Source: an uncultured Alistipes sp. (GTDB taxonomy: Bacteria; Bacteroidota; Bacteroidia; Bacteroidales; Rikenellaceae). From it: a stretch of 58,706 nt of DNA. The DNA is taken from positions 1-58,706 of the forward strand of contig CALUMM010000010.1 of assembly GCA_944321755.1 (NCBI GenBank). The letters are read 5' to 3'. The notes under the pieces were generated by a model. That model ran no database searches. It saw only the letters and a program-made list of their open reading frames with translations, and had not been told where the DNA came from. Below are positions 50,134 to 57,486 of the stretch, piece after piece (the stretch's first letter is position 1; every line of letters starts with the position of its first letter). The translations under genes were made by a program, and so were the position numbers.

Positions 50134-50557
50134 CGTGCATACGCATTAGATTCGACGACATGCTGCAGAGGAGGTCCGGGCCGAAACGCTCCTCGAACCG
50201 GGCATAGAGCCCGTTGAGGATCGGGAGGATTTTCCGCCAGATGCGTTCGCCTTCGGGGCTCAGAAAAACCCGTTTGTTGCGGCGGTCGGAGAGTTCCGCT
50301 CGCCGTTCGACATAGCCGCGCTTTTCAAGCGTGTTCATCAGGCTGCTCAGACTTGCCTTGCTTTTGAGGGTGCGTTCCGCCAGGGCCTGTTGCGTGGCGC
50401 CCGGCTGGTGCCACAGGCAGTGGAGAACCTGCAGCATCTCGAAGGTTACGTGGATGTCCTCTCTTTTGAGGGTGCGTTGCAGGCATTGCCGGAATGCCGT
50501 GCGCATCTGCAGCATCTGCAACAAAAAATCCCGAAAGTTTTCTCCTCCTTCTGCCAT
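50114..50557 (-). CDS. MarR-family transcriptional regulator
   Basis: A 147-residue winged-helix dimeric repressor. The DNA-binding part has VLHCLWHQPGATQQALAERT, then LKSKASLSSLMNTLEKRGYVERR and the wing SDRRNKRVFLSPEGERI, which are characteristic. It heads the efflux operon and probably represses it, with relief by small phenolic ligands as in other MarR systems. The start at 50557 follows a consensus promoter by 18 bp; a longer frame upstream would run through the promoter. Confidence 0.92.
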   Translation of the reverse strand: MAEGGENFRDFLLQMLQMRTAFRQCLQRTLKREDIHVTFEMLQVLHCLWHQPGATQQALAERTLKSKASLSSLMNTLEKRGYVERRAELSDRRNKRVFLSPEGERIWRKILPILNGLYARFEERFGPDLLCSMSSNLMRMHDELEKM

Positions 50558-50575
50558 GATCTTCGATTTCGGCTG

Positions 50576-50614
50576 CAAAGATAGCTCTTTTTCGATGACG
50601 GTCAAACTTTTGAC
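50576..50614 (-). promoter_or_regulatory. Promoter and palindromic operator of the marR-efflux operon
   Basis: On the minus strand, TTTG (50606-50603), 19 bp, then TATCTTTG (50583-50576). GTCAAACTTTTGAC at 50601-50614 is a perfect 6+6 palindrome covering the -33 element, a natural site for MarR autorepression. Confidence 0.65.
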
Positions 50615-50667
50615 TAATTTTCTCCTCTTCGGATCCGGAAGCCTGCGCTTTGATAGCCGCTTGAATG

Positions 50668-50717
50668 CCGCAGGCCCGGGGTACGGAAGCAGTCGTTTCC
50701 GTACCCCGGGCCTGCGG
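50668..50717. terminator. Long hairpin after thiD
   Basis: A perfect 21-bp inverted repeat (CCGCAGGCCCGGGGTACGGAA and its complement) 28 bp after the thiD stop codon. There is no T-run, so termination may be by another route, or the hairpin may protect the mRNA end. Confidence 0.6.
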
Positions 50718-50744
50718 GAGAGGCGGGTTTCCCGGCGTGGCCGG

Positions 50745-51572
50745 TTATTCCCAGAAGCGGTGGAAGTGGTGTACGGGGCCGTGGCCGTGGCCGATCTCGT
50801 ATGCCGCACCCGCTTCGATAGCCGCTGCAATATACGCTTTGGCCTGCGCCGCCGCCTCGTTCAGCTCGAAGCCCCGCGCCAGAAACGCCGCCAGGGCCGA
50901 CGAGAGCGTACAGCCCGTGCCGTGGGTGTTGCGTGTGGCCAGACGCCGCGAACGCAACGGAACAATCTCATCCTTCTCGGCATTGTAGAAGATGTCGACG
51001 AGCTCCTCGTCGGTGAGGTGCCCGGCCTTCAGAAAGACCGAGACACCTCCGCCGTTGCGCGAAAGTTCGCGGGCCGCCTCGGGCAGCGATTCCTGGTTGT
51101 CGATTTTCCGCCCCAGGAGCAGTTCCGCTTCGGGGATGTTCGGCGTGATGACCCGCACCGTGGGGATCAACTCGTCGCGCAGCGTTGCGACGGCCTCCTC
51201 CTGCAGCAGGGCGTCGCCCGACGTGGCCACCATCACCGGGTCGAGCACCACGTTGCGCAGGCCGTAGGGTGCCAGCGTGTCGCGCACGGCGCGGATCAGC
51301 TCCGAGGAGTGCAGCATTCCGATCTTCACGGCGTCGGTGCCGATGTCGTCCAGCACCGAGCGGATCTGTCCCGTGACAAAATCAACCGGGATGGGGTGCA
51401 CGCCCGTAACTCCCACCGTATTCTCGTCCACAACGGCCACGATGGCCGATGTCCCGAAGCATCCGCACGCCGAAAAGGTCTTCAAATCGGCCTGGATGCC
51501 TGCGCCGCCGCTCGGGTCACTGCCCGCGATGGTCAGTGCGCGTTTGTAGTGTTTTTTCGTTTCGTTGTTCAT
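50745..51572 (-). CDS. thiD: Hydroxymethylpyrimidine/phosphomethylpyrimidine kinase
   Basis: A 275-residue ribokinase-fold enzyme that phosphorylates HMP and HMP-P to HMP-PP for thiamine synthesis. The N-terminal LTIAGSDPSGGAGIQADLKT is diagnostic, and GTGCTLSSALAAFLARG holds the anion hole and catalytic Asp region (here TRNTHGTGCT). The family DPVMVATSGDALL is also present. It is the last gene of the thi operon, overlapping tenA by 4 bp (ATGA). It probably completes pyrimidine salvage with TenA. Confidence 0.96.
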   Translation of the reverse strand: MNNETKKHYKRALTIAGSDPSGGAGIQADLKTFSACGCFGTSAIVAVVDENTVGVTGVHPIPVDFVTGQIRSVLDDIGTDAVKIGMLHSSELIRAVRDTLAPYGLRNVVLDPVMVATSGDALLQEEAVATLRDELIPTVRVITPNIPEAELLLGRKIDNQESLPEAARELSRNGGGVSVFLKAGHLTDEELVDIFYNAEKDEIVPLRSRRLATRNTHGTGCTLSSALAAFLARGFELNEAAAQAKAYIAAAIEAGAAYEIGHGHGPVHHFHRFWE

Positions 51573-52297
51573 ATTTTCCAGTTTTCGAGATTCCAGGCGC
51601 TCTCCCAGAAAAGCCACTCCATCCGGGTGCAGCGCACGAACAGCTCCGTCATCCGGCTGCGGGTCTCCGCTCCGGCCGCGGCGGCCAGCTCGTCGCAGAT
51701 CCGCGTGGCCAGCTCCGAAGAGGCCGCAAAGGCCGGGTCGGCATAGGTCTCGATCCATGCCCGATAGGGATTTTCGAGGAGAGGGGTGTCGGTATGCTCC
51801 GGGGTCTCCGCGGTGGGGGAGGGGGCTGCGTTTGGGGCCTCCGCGGCCCGGGCCCGCGCGAGGATCGCCTCGCCGACCCGCTGGTAGACCACGAAGCACG
51901 GCAGCACGGCCGCCGCTTCAACCTCGATGGGCGCCGTGGCCTGCGCCTCCAGCACCGAGGTATACAACAGGCACGTCGGGCTCATCTCCCCGGGCGCCGG
52001 CCGTTCGCCCGCGAGGAACTGCGCGTGAAGGGCCCGTTCGACGGTGATGCCGTCCAGGGCGAAGCGCAGGAAGGCTTCCGTCTGCTCCTTGCGGGGCAGT
52101 CGTGCGGCCACGTGCGCCAGCCGTCGGGCGTAACCGTCCAGATAGAGGGCGTCCTGGCGGATGTAGAACCGGAAGCGTTCCGCCGGAAGCGTTCCGGCGG
52201 CCAGCGCCCCGACAAACGGGTGGCTGAGAATCTTTTCGAAGGTCGGGAGGGCTGCCTCCCACGCCTCGTCGCTCCAGCGTTTCATCGTTGCGGACAT
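51569..52297 (-). CDS. tenA: Thiaminase II / aminopyrimidine aminohydrolase (TenA)
   Basis: A 242-residue helical enzyme that frees HMP from degraded thiamine products, feeding salvage. Active-site segments are ALHAQFL, VLPCFVVYQRVGEAIL with the conserved Cys, and RMEWLFWESAWNLENW with the conserved Glu. About 20 residues of low-complexity Ala/Pro/Thr sequence (EAPNAAPSPTAETPEHTDTP) are inserted near residue 165, making it slightly longer than the usual 220. The start may be at MSATMKRW (52297) or MKRW four codons later. It abuts the methyltransferase gene. Confidence 0.92.
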   Translation of the reverse strand: MSATMKRWSDEAWEAALPTFEKILSHPFVGALAAGTLPAERFRFYIRQDALYLDGYARRLAHVAARLPRKEQTEAFLRFALDGITVERALHAQFLAGERPAPGEMSPTCLLYTSVLEAQATAPIEVEAAAVLPCFVVYQRVGEAILARARAAEAPNAAPSPTAETPEHTDTPLLENPYRAWIETYADPAFAASSELATRICDELAAAAGAETRSRMTELFVRCTRMEWLFWESAWNLENWKI

Positions 52298-52999
52298 TTA
52301 GCGTTTATAGGCCGTGACGGCCACGTAGTCGCCCTTGCCGTACCCCTCCGAGGGTTGTTCCTCCTCGTCGTTCGACGTCAGCGGGTGCGAGGTCAGCGTC
52401 TGCGCGAACTCCAGGTCGGTGAAGCCCGCCTCGCGGAGCAGCGCAACCTTCTCGGCCGTCGTGCGCCAGGCAGCCACCTCGACGAACTCGATCGGGTAGG
52501 GGTTTGGCGGGTAGCACCCTTCGAGCAGCGGGTGGTCCCACGTCCCGACCGCTTTGGCCAGGTTGTAGAGCAGTCCGTAGGAGCTCTCCTTCGGGACGTC
52601 GATCAGAATGATCCGGCCCCCGGCGGGCAGTGCCGCATAGGCCTTGTGCACGACCCCCCTGAGGTCGCCGATATAGCTCGGCGTGCCGTTGAAGAGCAGC
52701 GTGTCGTAGTCGCCGTTGCCGAAATCGGCCGCCTCGGCCGTCGTGACGGTGACGTTCATGCCCCGTTTGCGGGCGATGGAGGCCATTCCCTCCGAAGGCT
52801 CGATGCCGTCGGTGACGGTGATGCCGTATTCGTCGCGCAGGATCTTCTCGAAGAGACCGCTGCCGCAGCCTACCGAGAGCACCCGCCCGGCTCCCTTGAG
52901 TGTCGAGGCCACGAGGTTGACCTCCGAATAGAGTACGTTCCGGTTGTCGAGGAACCACGCATCGTAGGCCGATGCGTACTGGTCGAAACCTTTTCCCAT
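52298..52999 (-). CDS. Class I SAM-dependent methyltransferase in the thiamine operon
   Basis: A 233-residue cytoplasmic methyltransferase. The SAM-binding loop is VLSVGCGSGLFEKIL (about residues 40-54), with DGIEPSEGMASIA as motif II-like Glu/Asp and DTLLFNGTPSYIGDL further on. The substrate is unknown; it is not a known step of thiamine synthesis. It lies between thiF (10 bp) and tenA (abutting), so it is expressed with the pathway under the TPP riboswitch. It may act on a pathway by-product or simply be carried along. Confidence 0.85.
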   Translation of the reverse strand: MGKGFDQYASAYDAWFLDNRNVLYSEVNLVASTLKGAGRVLSVGCGSGLFEKILRDEYGITVTDGIEPSEGMASIARKRGMNVTVTTAEAADFGNGDYDTLLFNGTPSYIGDLRGVVHKAYAALPAGGRIILIDVPKESSYGLLYNLAKAVGTWDHPLLEGCYPPNPYPIEFVEVAAWRTTAEKVALLREAGFTDLEFAQTLTSHPLTSNDEEEQPSEGYGKGDYVAVTAYKR

Positions 53000-53009
53000 A
53001 TTTTTCGTG

Positions 53010-53714
53010 TTAAAATTCGATCGTTTCGGTTTGCATGGTTTTCAGGTCGAGGGTCAGCAGCCGCCCGTCGAGCGGTTCGCCGAAGCCCACGAGCCATTTG
53101 ATCGCCTCGGCGGCTTCGAGGGCCCCGATGACCCCCGGGGTCGGCCCGATGACCCCCGAAGCGGCGGGCGGCAGGGCGCACAGCGCTGCGCGGTCGGGGT
53201 AGAGCTCCGTGTAGCGGCGCCCGCCGGGTCCGTTGAAGAGGCTCACCTGCCCGTGGAACGCCCCGATCGAGCCGTAGACCCACGGCCGACCTACGGCTGC
53301 GCACGTCTCGTCGAGGAGGTAGCGCGTCGCGAAGTTGTCGCAGCAGTCCACCACCAGGTCGCAGGCCGCGACCAGTTCGCGGGCATTCGCGGCGGTCAGC
53401 CCCTCGGGGTAGAGGTCGAAGCGCGTCGATGACGACAGGGCCGCCAGTCGTTCGCGGGCCGCCTCCGGCTTCGGGCGTCCGATCTGCGATTCGGTGTAGA
53501 GCGTCTGGCGCGGGAGGTTGCTCGCCGAGACCCGGTCGGGGTCGGCCAACCCGAGGCGGCCCACTCCGGCCCCCGTCAGGTAGGGCGCTACGGCCGAGCC
53601 CAGCCCTCCGAGCCCGACGATCAGCACCGACGAGGCGGCCAGCCGCCGCTGCCCCTCCTCGCCGATCTCCGGCAGCATGGTCTGCCGCGCGTAGCGTTCG
53701 TCGCGGGAGACCAT
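53010..53714 (-). CDS. thiF: ThiS adenylyltransferase ThiF
   Basis: A 234-residue E1-like enzyme that adenylates the C-terminal Gly of ThiS. The ATP-binding loop is SVLIVGLGGLGSAVAPYL and the conserved DPDRVSASNLPRQTLY follows. CDLVVDCCDNFATRYLLDE contains the metal/nucleotide-site Asp, and VYGSIGAFHGQVSLF is typical of ThiF/MoeB. The C-terminal sulfurtransferase extension is absent, as in E. coli ThiF. The usual zinc-binding CxxC pairs of MoeB are not evident (ALCALPPAASG is seen in that region). Its start overlaps the thiH stop by 1 bp. Confidence 0.92.
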   Translation of the reverse strand: MVSRDERYARQTMLPEIGEEGQRRLAASSVLIVGLGGLGSAVAPYLTGAGVGRLGLADPDRVSASNLPRQTLYTESQIGRPKPEAARERLAALSSSTRFDLYPEGLTAANARELVAACDLVVDCCDNFATRYLLDETCAAVGRPWVYGSIGAFHGQVSLFNGPGGRRYTELYPDRAALCALPPAASGVIGPTPGVIGALEAAEAIKWLVGFGEPLDGRLLTLDLKTMQTETIEF

Positions 53715-54823
53715 CAGTCGAAGATTTTGTCCCAGTCCTTCCAGACCACTTCGTAGCCTTCGCGGCGGATCGCCGCTTCGACCTCCGCCGGGGTGCGCTC
53801 GTCGCTCACGGCGAACTGTTCGAGCGACGAGGGGTAGACGCGGTAGCCGCCCGGATCGGTCTTCGATCCGGCGCTCATCGACGTCACGCCGAGCGTCGCC
53901 ATGTGGTTGCGGAACTCGGCCCGCTCGCGCGTCGAGTACGAAATGTCGACATCGTGGTCGAAGATCCGGAAGGCGAAGGTCACCTGTGCCAGTTCGCGGT
54001 CGCTCATCACGACGTTGGGCTGGAAATGGCCCTCCGAGGGGCGCATCCGCGGGAAGTTGACGCTGTAGCGCGTCTTCCAGTAGTGGCGGCGCAGGTATTG
54101 CAGGTGCAGGGCCATCATCGTGACGTCCGTGCGCCACTCTTCGAGCCCGATCAGCACGCCCATGCCGATCTTGTGCACCCCGGCCTGGCCCATGCGGTCG
54201 AAACCGTTCACCCGCCACTCGAATTTCGATTTCATGCCCGCCGGGTGGTAGATGTTGTAGTTCCTGCGGTTGTAGGTCTCCTGGAAGCAGACCACGCCGT
54301 TCAGACCTGCGTGCGTGAGCCGCTCGTACTCCTCGGCCGCCAGGGGCATCACCTCGATGGTGAGGTTGTTGAACCACGGGCGGCAGATGTGCAGCGCCTG
54401 TTCGATGTAGTCGACGCCCGCGGCCCGCGGGTTCTCGCCCGTCACGAGCAGCAGGTTCTCGAAAGGCCCCAACTCGCGGATCGCCCGGCACTCCTCCTCG
54501 ATCTGCTCCGCCGTGAGGATCACGCGCGGAATGGCATTGTGGCGGTTGAAACCGCAGTAGACGCACGAATTCGTGCAGGAGTTGGTGATGTACATCGGAA
54601 TGTACATCGAGACGGTCTTTCCGAAGCGCTCCTGCGTGTAGCGGCGGCTCAACTGCGCCATCGGCTCCAGGTAGGCCGCCCCGGCGGGCGAGACCAGCGC
54701 CATGAAGTCGTCGAGCGTCAGGTGCTCCTTGCCGAGGGCTGTCTCCACATCGGCGGCCGTTTTGGAGAGGATCCGTGCGGTGGTCTCCTCCCAGTCGTAT
54801 TTCGCTAATTCCTCTGAAAACAT
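53714..54823 (-). CDS. thiH: 2-iminoacetate synthase ThiH (radical SAM)
   Basis: A 369-residue radical-SAM lyase that cleaves tyrosine to dehydroglycine (2-iminoacetate) for the thiazole ring, the oxygen-independent route. The cluster motif CxxxCxxC is CTNSCVYCGF. Other family parts are LLLVTGENPRAAGVDYIEQA, EVMPLAAEEYERL, GVVCFQETYNRRNYNIYHP and the C-terminal SAGSKTDPGGY. The length is normal. It lies between thiG (12 bp) and thiF. Its presence instead of glycine oxidase ThiO fits an anaerobic gut lifestyle. Confidence 0.96.
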   Translation of the reverse strand: MFSEELAKYDWEETTARILSKTAADVETALGKEHLTLDDFMALVSPAGAAYLEPMAQLSRRYTQERFGKTVSMYIPMYITNSCTNSCVYCGFNRHNAIPRVILTAEQIEEECRAIRELGPFENLLLVTGENPRAAGVDYIEQALHICRPWFNNLTIEVMPLAAEEYERLTHAGLNGVVCFQETYNRRNYNIYHPAGMKSKFEWRVNGFDRMGQAGVHKIGMGVLIGLEEWRTDVTMMALHLQYLRRHYWKTRYSVNFPRMRPSEGHFQPNVVMSDRELAQVTFAFRIFDHDVDISYSTRERAEFRNHMATLGVTSMSAGSKTDPGGYRVYPSSLEQFAVSDERTPAEVEAAIRREGYEVVWKDWDKIFD

Positions 54824-54835
54824 CTCCGTGTGCGA

Positions 54836-55603
54836 TTAATCGAGGAACGAGGTCAGCGGGCTGCTCGCCTCGGCGTGGCGCGCCGTGGCCCCCAGTCCCG
54901 ATTCGTAGGCTTCGCGCCCCGCCTCGACGGCCCGCGCAAAGGCTCGGGCCATCCGCTCGGGGTCGCCCGCCACGGCAATCGCCGTATTGACCAGCACGGC
55001 GTCGGCCCCGAGTTCCATGGCCGCTGCGGCGTGTGACGGAGCGCCCAGTCCGGCATCCACCACCACGGGAACGTTGCTCTGTTCGATGATGATTTCGAGC
55101 ATCTCGCGCGTCACGAGCCCCTTGTTGGTGCCGATCGGCGCCGCAAGCGGCATGACGGTGGCGGCACCGGCCTCTTCGAGCCGTTTGCACAGCACCGGGT
55201 CCGCCTGGATGTAGGGCAGCACCACGAAGCCCAGCCGGGCCAGCTCCTCCGTGGCGCGCAGCGTCTCGACGGGGTCCGGCAGCAGGTATTTCGGGTCGGG
55301 GTGGATCTCCAGCTTGATGAAGTTCGTGCCGAAGGCCTCGCGGGCCAGCTGCGCCGCCAGGACGGCCTCTTCGGCGTTGCGCACGCCCGAGGTGTTGGGC
55401 AGCAGCTGGATCCCCGGACGGCGGATGTGGGTCAGCAGGTCGTCCTGCGGGTTGGCCATGTCGACCCGTTTCATGGCCACGGTGACCATCTCGGTCTCCG
55501 AGGCGGCGATGGCACGCGACATCAGCTCGTTGGAGCTGAACTTGCCCGTGCCGACGAACAGACGCGAACGGAACGTCCGTCCGCCGATTACCAATTCGTT
55601 CAT
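54836..55603 (-). CDS. thiG: Thiazole synthase ThiG
   Basis: A 255-residue TIM-barrel enzyme that joins dehydroglycine, deoxyxylulose phosphate and ThiS thiocarboxylate to form the thiazole phosphate. It begins [19 protein letters not shown], the family opening. The catalytic Lys is in [17 protein letters not shown], and [14 protein letters not shown] and [20 protein letters not shown] bind phosphate. The start overlaps the thiE stop (ATGA). Confidence 0.96.
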   Translation of the reverse strand: MNELVIGGRTFRSRLFVGTGKFSSNELMSRAIAASETEMVTVAMKRVDMANPQDDLLTHIRRPGIQLLPNTSGVRNAEEAVLAAQLAREAFGTNFIKLEIHPDPKYLLPDPVETLRATEELARLGFVVLPYIQADPVLCKRLEEAGAATVMPLAAPIGTNKGLVTREMLEIIIEQSNVPVVVDAGLGAPSHAAAAMELGADAVLVNTAIAVAGDPERMARAFARAVEAGREAYESGLGATARHAEASSPLTSFLD

Positions 55604-56226
55604 AGTTTGTGATGATTTAGGATTTGCATGATTTTGCGGGTCTCCTCCGCCGGGTCTTCGGCCCCGAGGAGCGCCCCCGAAAGGGCAATGCCCGTGGCTC
55701 CCGTGGCGAGGATCGCTGCGACGTCCGCAGCCGTGATCCCCCCGATGGCCACCGTCGGAAGCGTGATCCCCGCCTCGCGACACCGTTCGAAGATCTTCCG
55801 GTAGCCCTCCAGCCCGAGGATCGGGCTCAGGTTGCGTTTGGTTTCGGTGAAGCGGTAGGGGCCCAGTCCGATGTAGTCGGCCCCGGCCGCCGCGGCCCGC
55901 TCGATGTCCTCGAACGTATTGGCCGTCGCGCCGATGAGCGTCCCGGCGGGCAGCAGCCGGCGGGCTTCCGCTACGGGCATGTCGTGCTTGCCGAGGTGCA
56001 CGCCGTCGGCCCCGAGTTCGGCGACCAGATGCACGCGGTCGTCTACGAGAAACGTTGCACCGAAAGCCCGGCACATCCGTCCCACCTCGCGCCCCACGCG
56101 CAGGAACTCCGCGTCCGGGGCATCCTTCATGCGGAGCTGCACCCAGCGGCAGCCCCCTTCCAGTACGGCGCGTGTCCCGGAGATCTCGTCGTAACGGTCG
56201 TTGCGGTGTGTGATAAATTGAAGCAT
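55600..56226 (-). CDS. thiE: Thiamine-phosphate synthase ThiE
   Basis: A 208-residue TIM-barrel enzyme that couples HMP-PP with thiazole phosphate to give thiamine monophosphate. Diagnostic parts are VQLRMKDA (pyrophosphate/pyrimidine binding), [45 protein letters not shown] and [11 protein letters not shown]. The start [14 protein letters not shown] fits the family. It is 4 bp downstream of the TenI/ThiE-like gene, and retains all substrate-binding segments, unlike its neighbour. Confidence 0.93.
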   Translation of the reverse strand: MLQFITHRNDRYDEISGTRAVLEGGCRWVQLRMKDAPDAEFLRVGREVGRMCRAFGATFLVDDRVHLVAELGADGVHLGKHDMPVAEARRLLPAGTLIGATANTFEDIERAAAAGADYIGLGPYRFTETKRNLSPILGLEGYRKIFERCREAGITLPTVAIGGITAADVAAILATGATGIALSGALLGAEDPAEETRKIMQILNHHKL

Positions 56227-56230
56227 GGTG

Positions 56231-56827
56231 TTATTCCTTTCTGTATTTGTCGATCTCCGCCAGCGTGCGCCGCAGTCCCGCCGCCGAGGTGTCGCGCCAG
56301 ATGCAGCCCAGCAGCGCTGCACCCCCGAATCCCCACGCCCGGACCTGTGGCAGGCGGGAGGGACTGACACCCCCGAGCGCCAGCGTCCGCGTGTCGATGA
56401 CGCCCCGTGCCGCGGCATCCCGCAGGTCGGTTTCCGAAAAGGCCGCGCGGTAGCCGCTCTTCGAGATGCTGTCGAAAATCGGACTCAGAAAACGGTAGCC
56501 GGTCGTCGGGGCCGCGGCTTCGAGCTCCGCCAGCGAGTGGCACGAACGGCTGACCACTCCCCGGAACTCGGCGGGCGGCATCGGATTGCGGCCGTTGAGG
56601 TGCACGCCTCCGAGCCCGTACTCTGCGGCCAGCGGCAGGTGGTCGTGGAGGCTCAGGTGCGGGTAGCACGCCGCGGGCAGCGACTCGATCAGGCGCCGCA
56701 GCTCCGGTTCCGTTGCTGCGGGCTTGCGCAGGTGGATACGGTCAATCCCGCCGTCCAGCAGGCGGAGGATCGTCTCCGGCTCCTCGGCCGTAAACGCCTC
56801 CCGGGTGATGACGACGAGCCGCATCAT
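56231..56827 (-). CDS. TenI/ThiE-like protein (possible thiazole tautomerase)
   Basis: A 198-residue protein of the ThiE/TenI fold beside a complete ThiE. It keeps IHLRKPAATEPELRRLIES, LSLHDHLPLAAEYGLGGVHL, RSCHSLAELEAA, FLSPIFDSISKSGY and LALGGVSPSRL, but lacks the RxK pyrophosphate-binding residues of true ThiE. In B. subtilis, TenI acts as a thiazole tautomerase, so a similar helper role is likely here. Start codons at 56827 (overlapping the thiS stop as ATGA) and 56824 are both possible. Alternatively it is a second coupling enzyme. Confidence 0.82.
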   Translation of the reverse strand: MMRLVVITREAFTAEEPETILRLLDGGIDRIHLRKPAATEPELRRLIESLPAACYPHLSLHDHLPLAAEYGLGGVHLNGRNPMPPAEFRGVVSRSCHSLAELEAAAPTTGYRFLSPIFDSISKSGYRAAFSETDLRDAAARGVIDTRTLALGGVSPSRLPQVRAWGFGGAALLGCIWRDTSAAGLRRTLAEIDKYRKE

Positions 56828-57024
56828 CCCCCGCAGACGGCTCGGATGACGGTGATCTTCATGCCCTCCTCGACGGGCGTCGCGGCCCACTCGCCGCGCG
56901 GCACCACGCGGTTGTTCACCGCCACGGCAACCCCTTCCGCCGGGATGCCCTCCCGCGTCAGCAGCTCAGCAAGGCTCATCGGGGCCTCGACCCCGACCGG
57001 TTTGCGATTGATGAATACTTCCAT
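56824..57024 (-). CDS. thiS: Sulfur carrier protein ThiS
   Basis: A 66-residue ubiquitin-like sulfur carrier. It starts MEVFINRKPVGV, has VAVAVNNRVVPRGEWAAT, and ends in the obligatory Gly-Gly (IRAVCGG), which ThiF adenylates and which becomes the thiocarboxylate used by ThiG. First gene of the operon; its start lies 8 bp from a hairpin in the leader, so its translation is probably riboswitch-controlled. Confidence 0.95.
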   Translation of the reverse strand: MEVFINRKPVGVEAPMSLAELLTREGIPAEGVAVAVNNRVVPRGEWAATPVEEGMKITVIRAVCGG

Positions 57025-57031
57025 ACGGATT

Positions 57032-57068
57032 CCGTAATTTGCAGAGATGTGCCCGTGAGAAATTACGG
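57032..57068 (-). promoter_or_regulatory. Expression-platform hairpin upstream of thiS
   Basis: CCGTAATTT (57040-57032 complement) and AAATTACGG form a 9-bp stem ending 8 bp before the thiS ATG. It has no T-run, so it suits control of translation start more than termination. Confidence 0.5.
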
Positions 57069-57079
57069 TCTATGAACAA

Positions 57080-57195
57080 GTCCTTTCGTCGGTGTTGCCC
57101 GCATCAAGTTCATAGGGTATGATCTCAGCCTTTTCGTGGCGAACGCACCGACACCGTTTCCGGATCGGCGCCCCTTTTCTCCAAGGCACCCCTCT
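57080..57195 (-). promoter_or_regulatory. TPP riboswitch (THI element)
   Basis: Read on the minus strand, the conserved blocks appear in order: AGGGGTGCC, then GGCTGAGATCATACCC (57130-57115), then TTGATGCGGGCAACACCG and GAAAGGAC, matching the TPP-binding aptamer with an enlarged P3 arm. GTTCATAG at 57108-57115 is complementary to CTATGAAC at 57070-57077, allowing an alternative helix that would compete with the aptamer. It controls the nine-gene thi operon. Confidence 0.9.
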
Positions 57196-57207
57196 TGTGT
57201 GTTGCGA

Positions 57208-57215
57208 CAAATATA
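57208..57215 (-). promoter_or_regulatory. -7 element of the thi operon
   Basis: Minus-strand TATATTTG lies about 13 bp ahead of the riboswitch. A convincing -33 element is not seen. Confidence 0.5.
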
Positions 57216-57400
57216 CGCAAAAAAAACGTTCGCTGAACCGGCGCCGTGAAAAAACCGCCGTGAAACCTCCGACCTTCCGTAATTCGAGTAGGAAAATCCG
57301 GGATTCGTCTACCTGTTTTCCCGTTTTTCTTTCGATCTTTGCAACGGTGGAGGCTCCGGCCGGTTTTCTTTCGTTCCGGGACGAACGGCCTCCCGGACAT

Positions 57401-57479
57401 GAAGCCCCGAAGCCCGAAGCCTGAAGCCTGAAGCCCCGAAGCCCCGAAGCCCAAAACCCAAAACCCAAAACCCAAAACC
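57401..57479 (+). repeat. 7-bp tandem arrays directly upstream of the hydrolase gene
   Basis: Two families run on from each other: GAAGCCC/GAAGCCT-type units (57411-57451) and then about four CCCAAAA units (57450-57479), ending 8 bp before the ATG at 57487. Confidence 0.88.
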
Positions 57480-57486
57480 ACGACCC

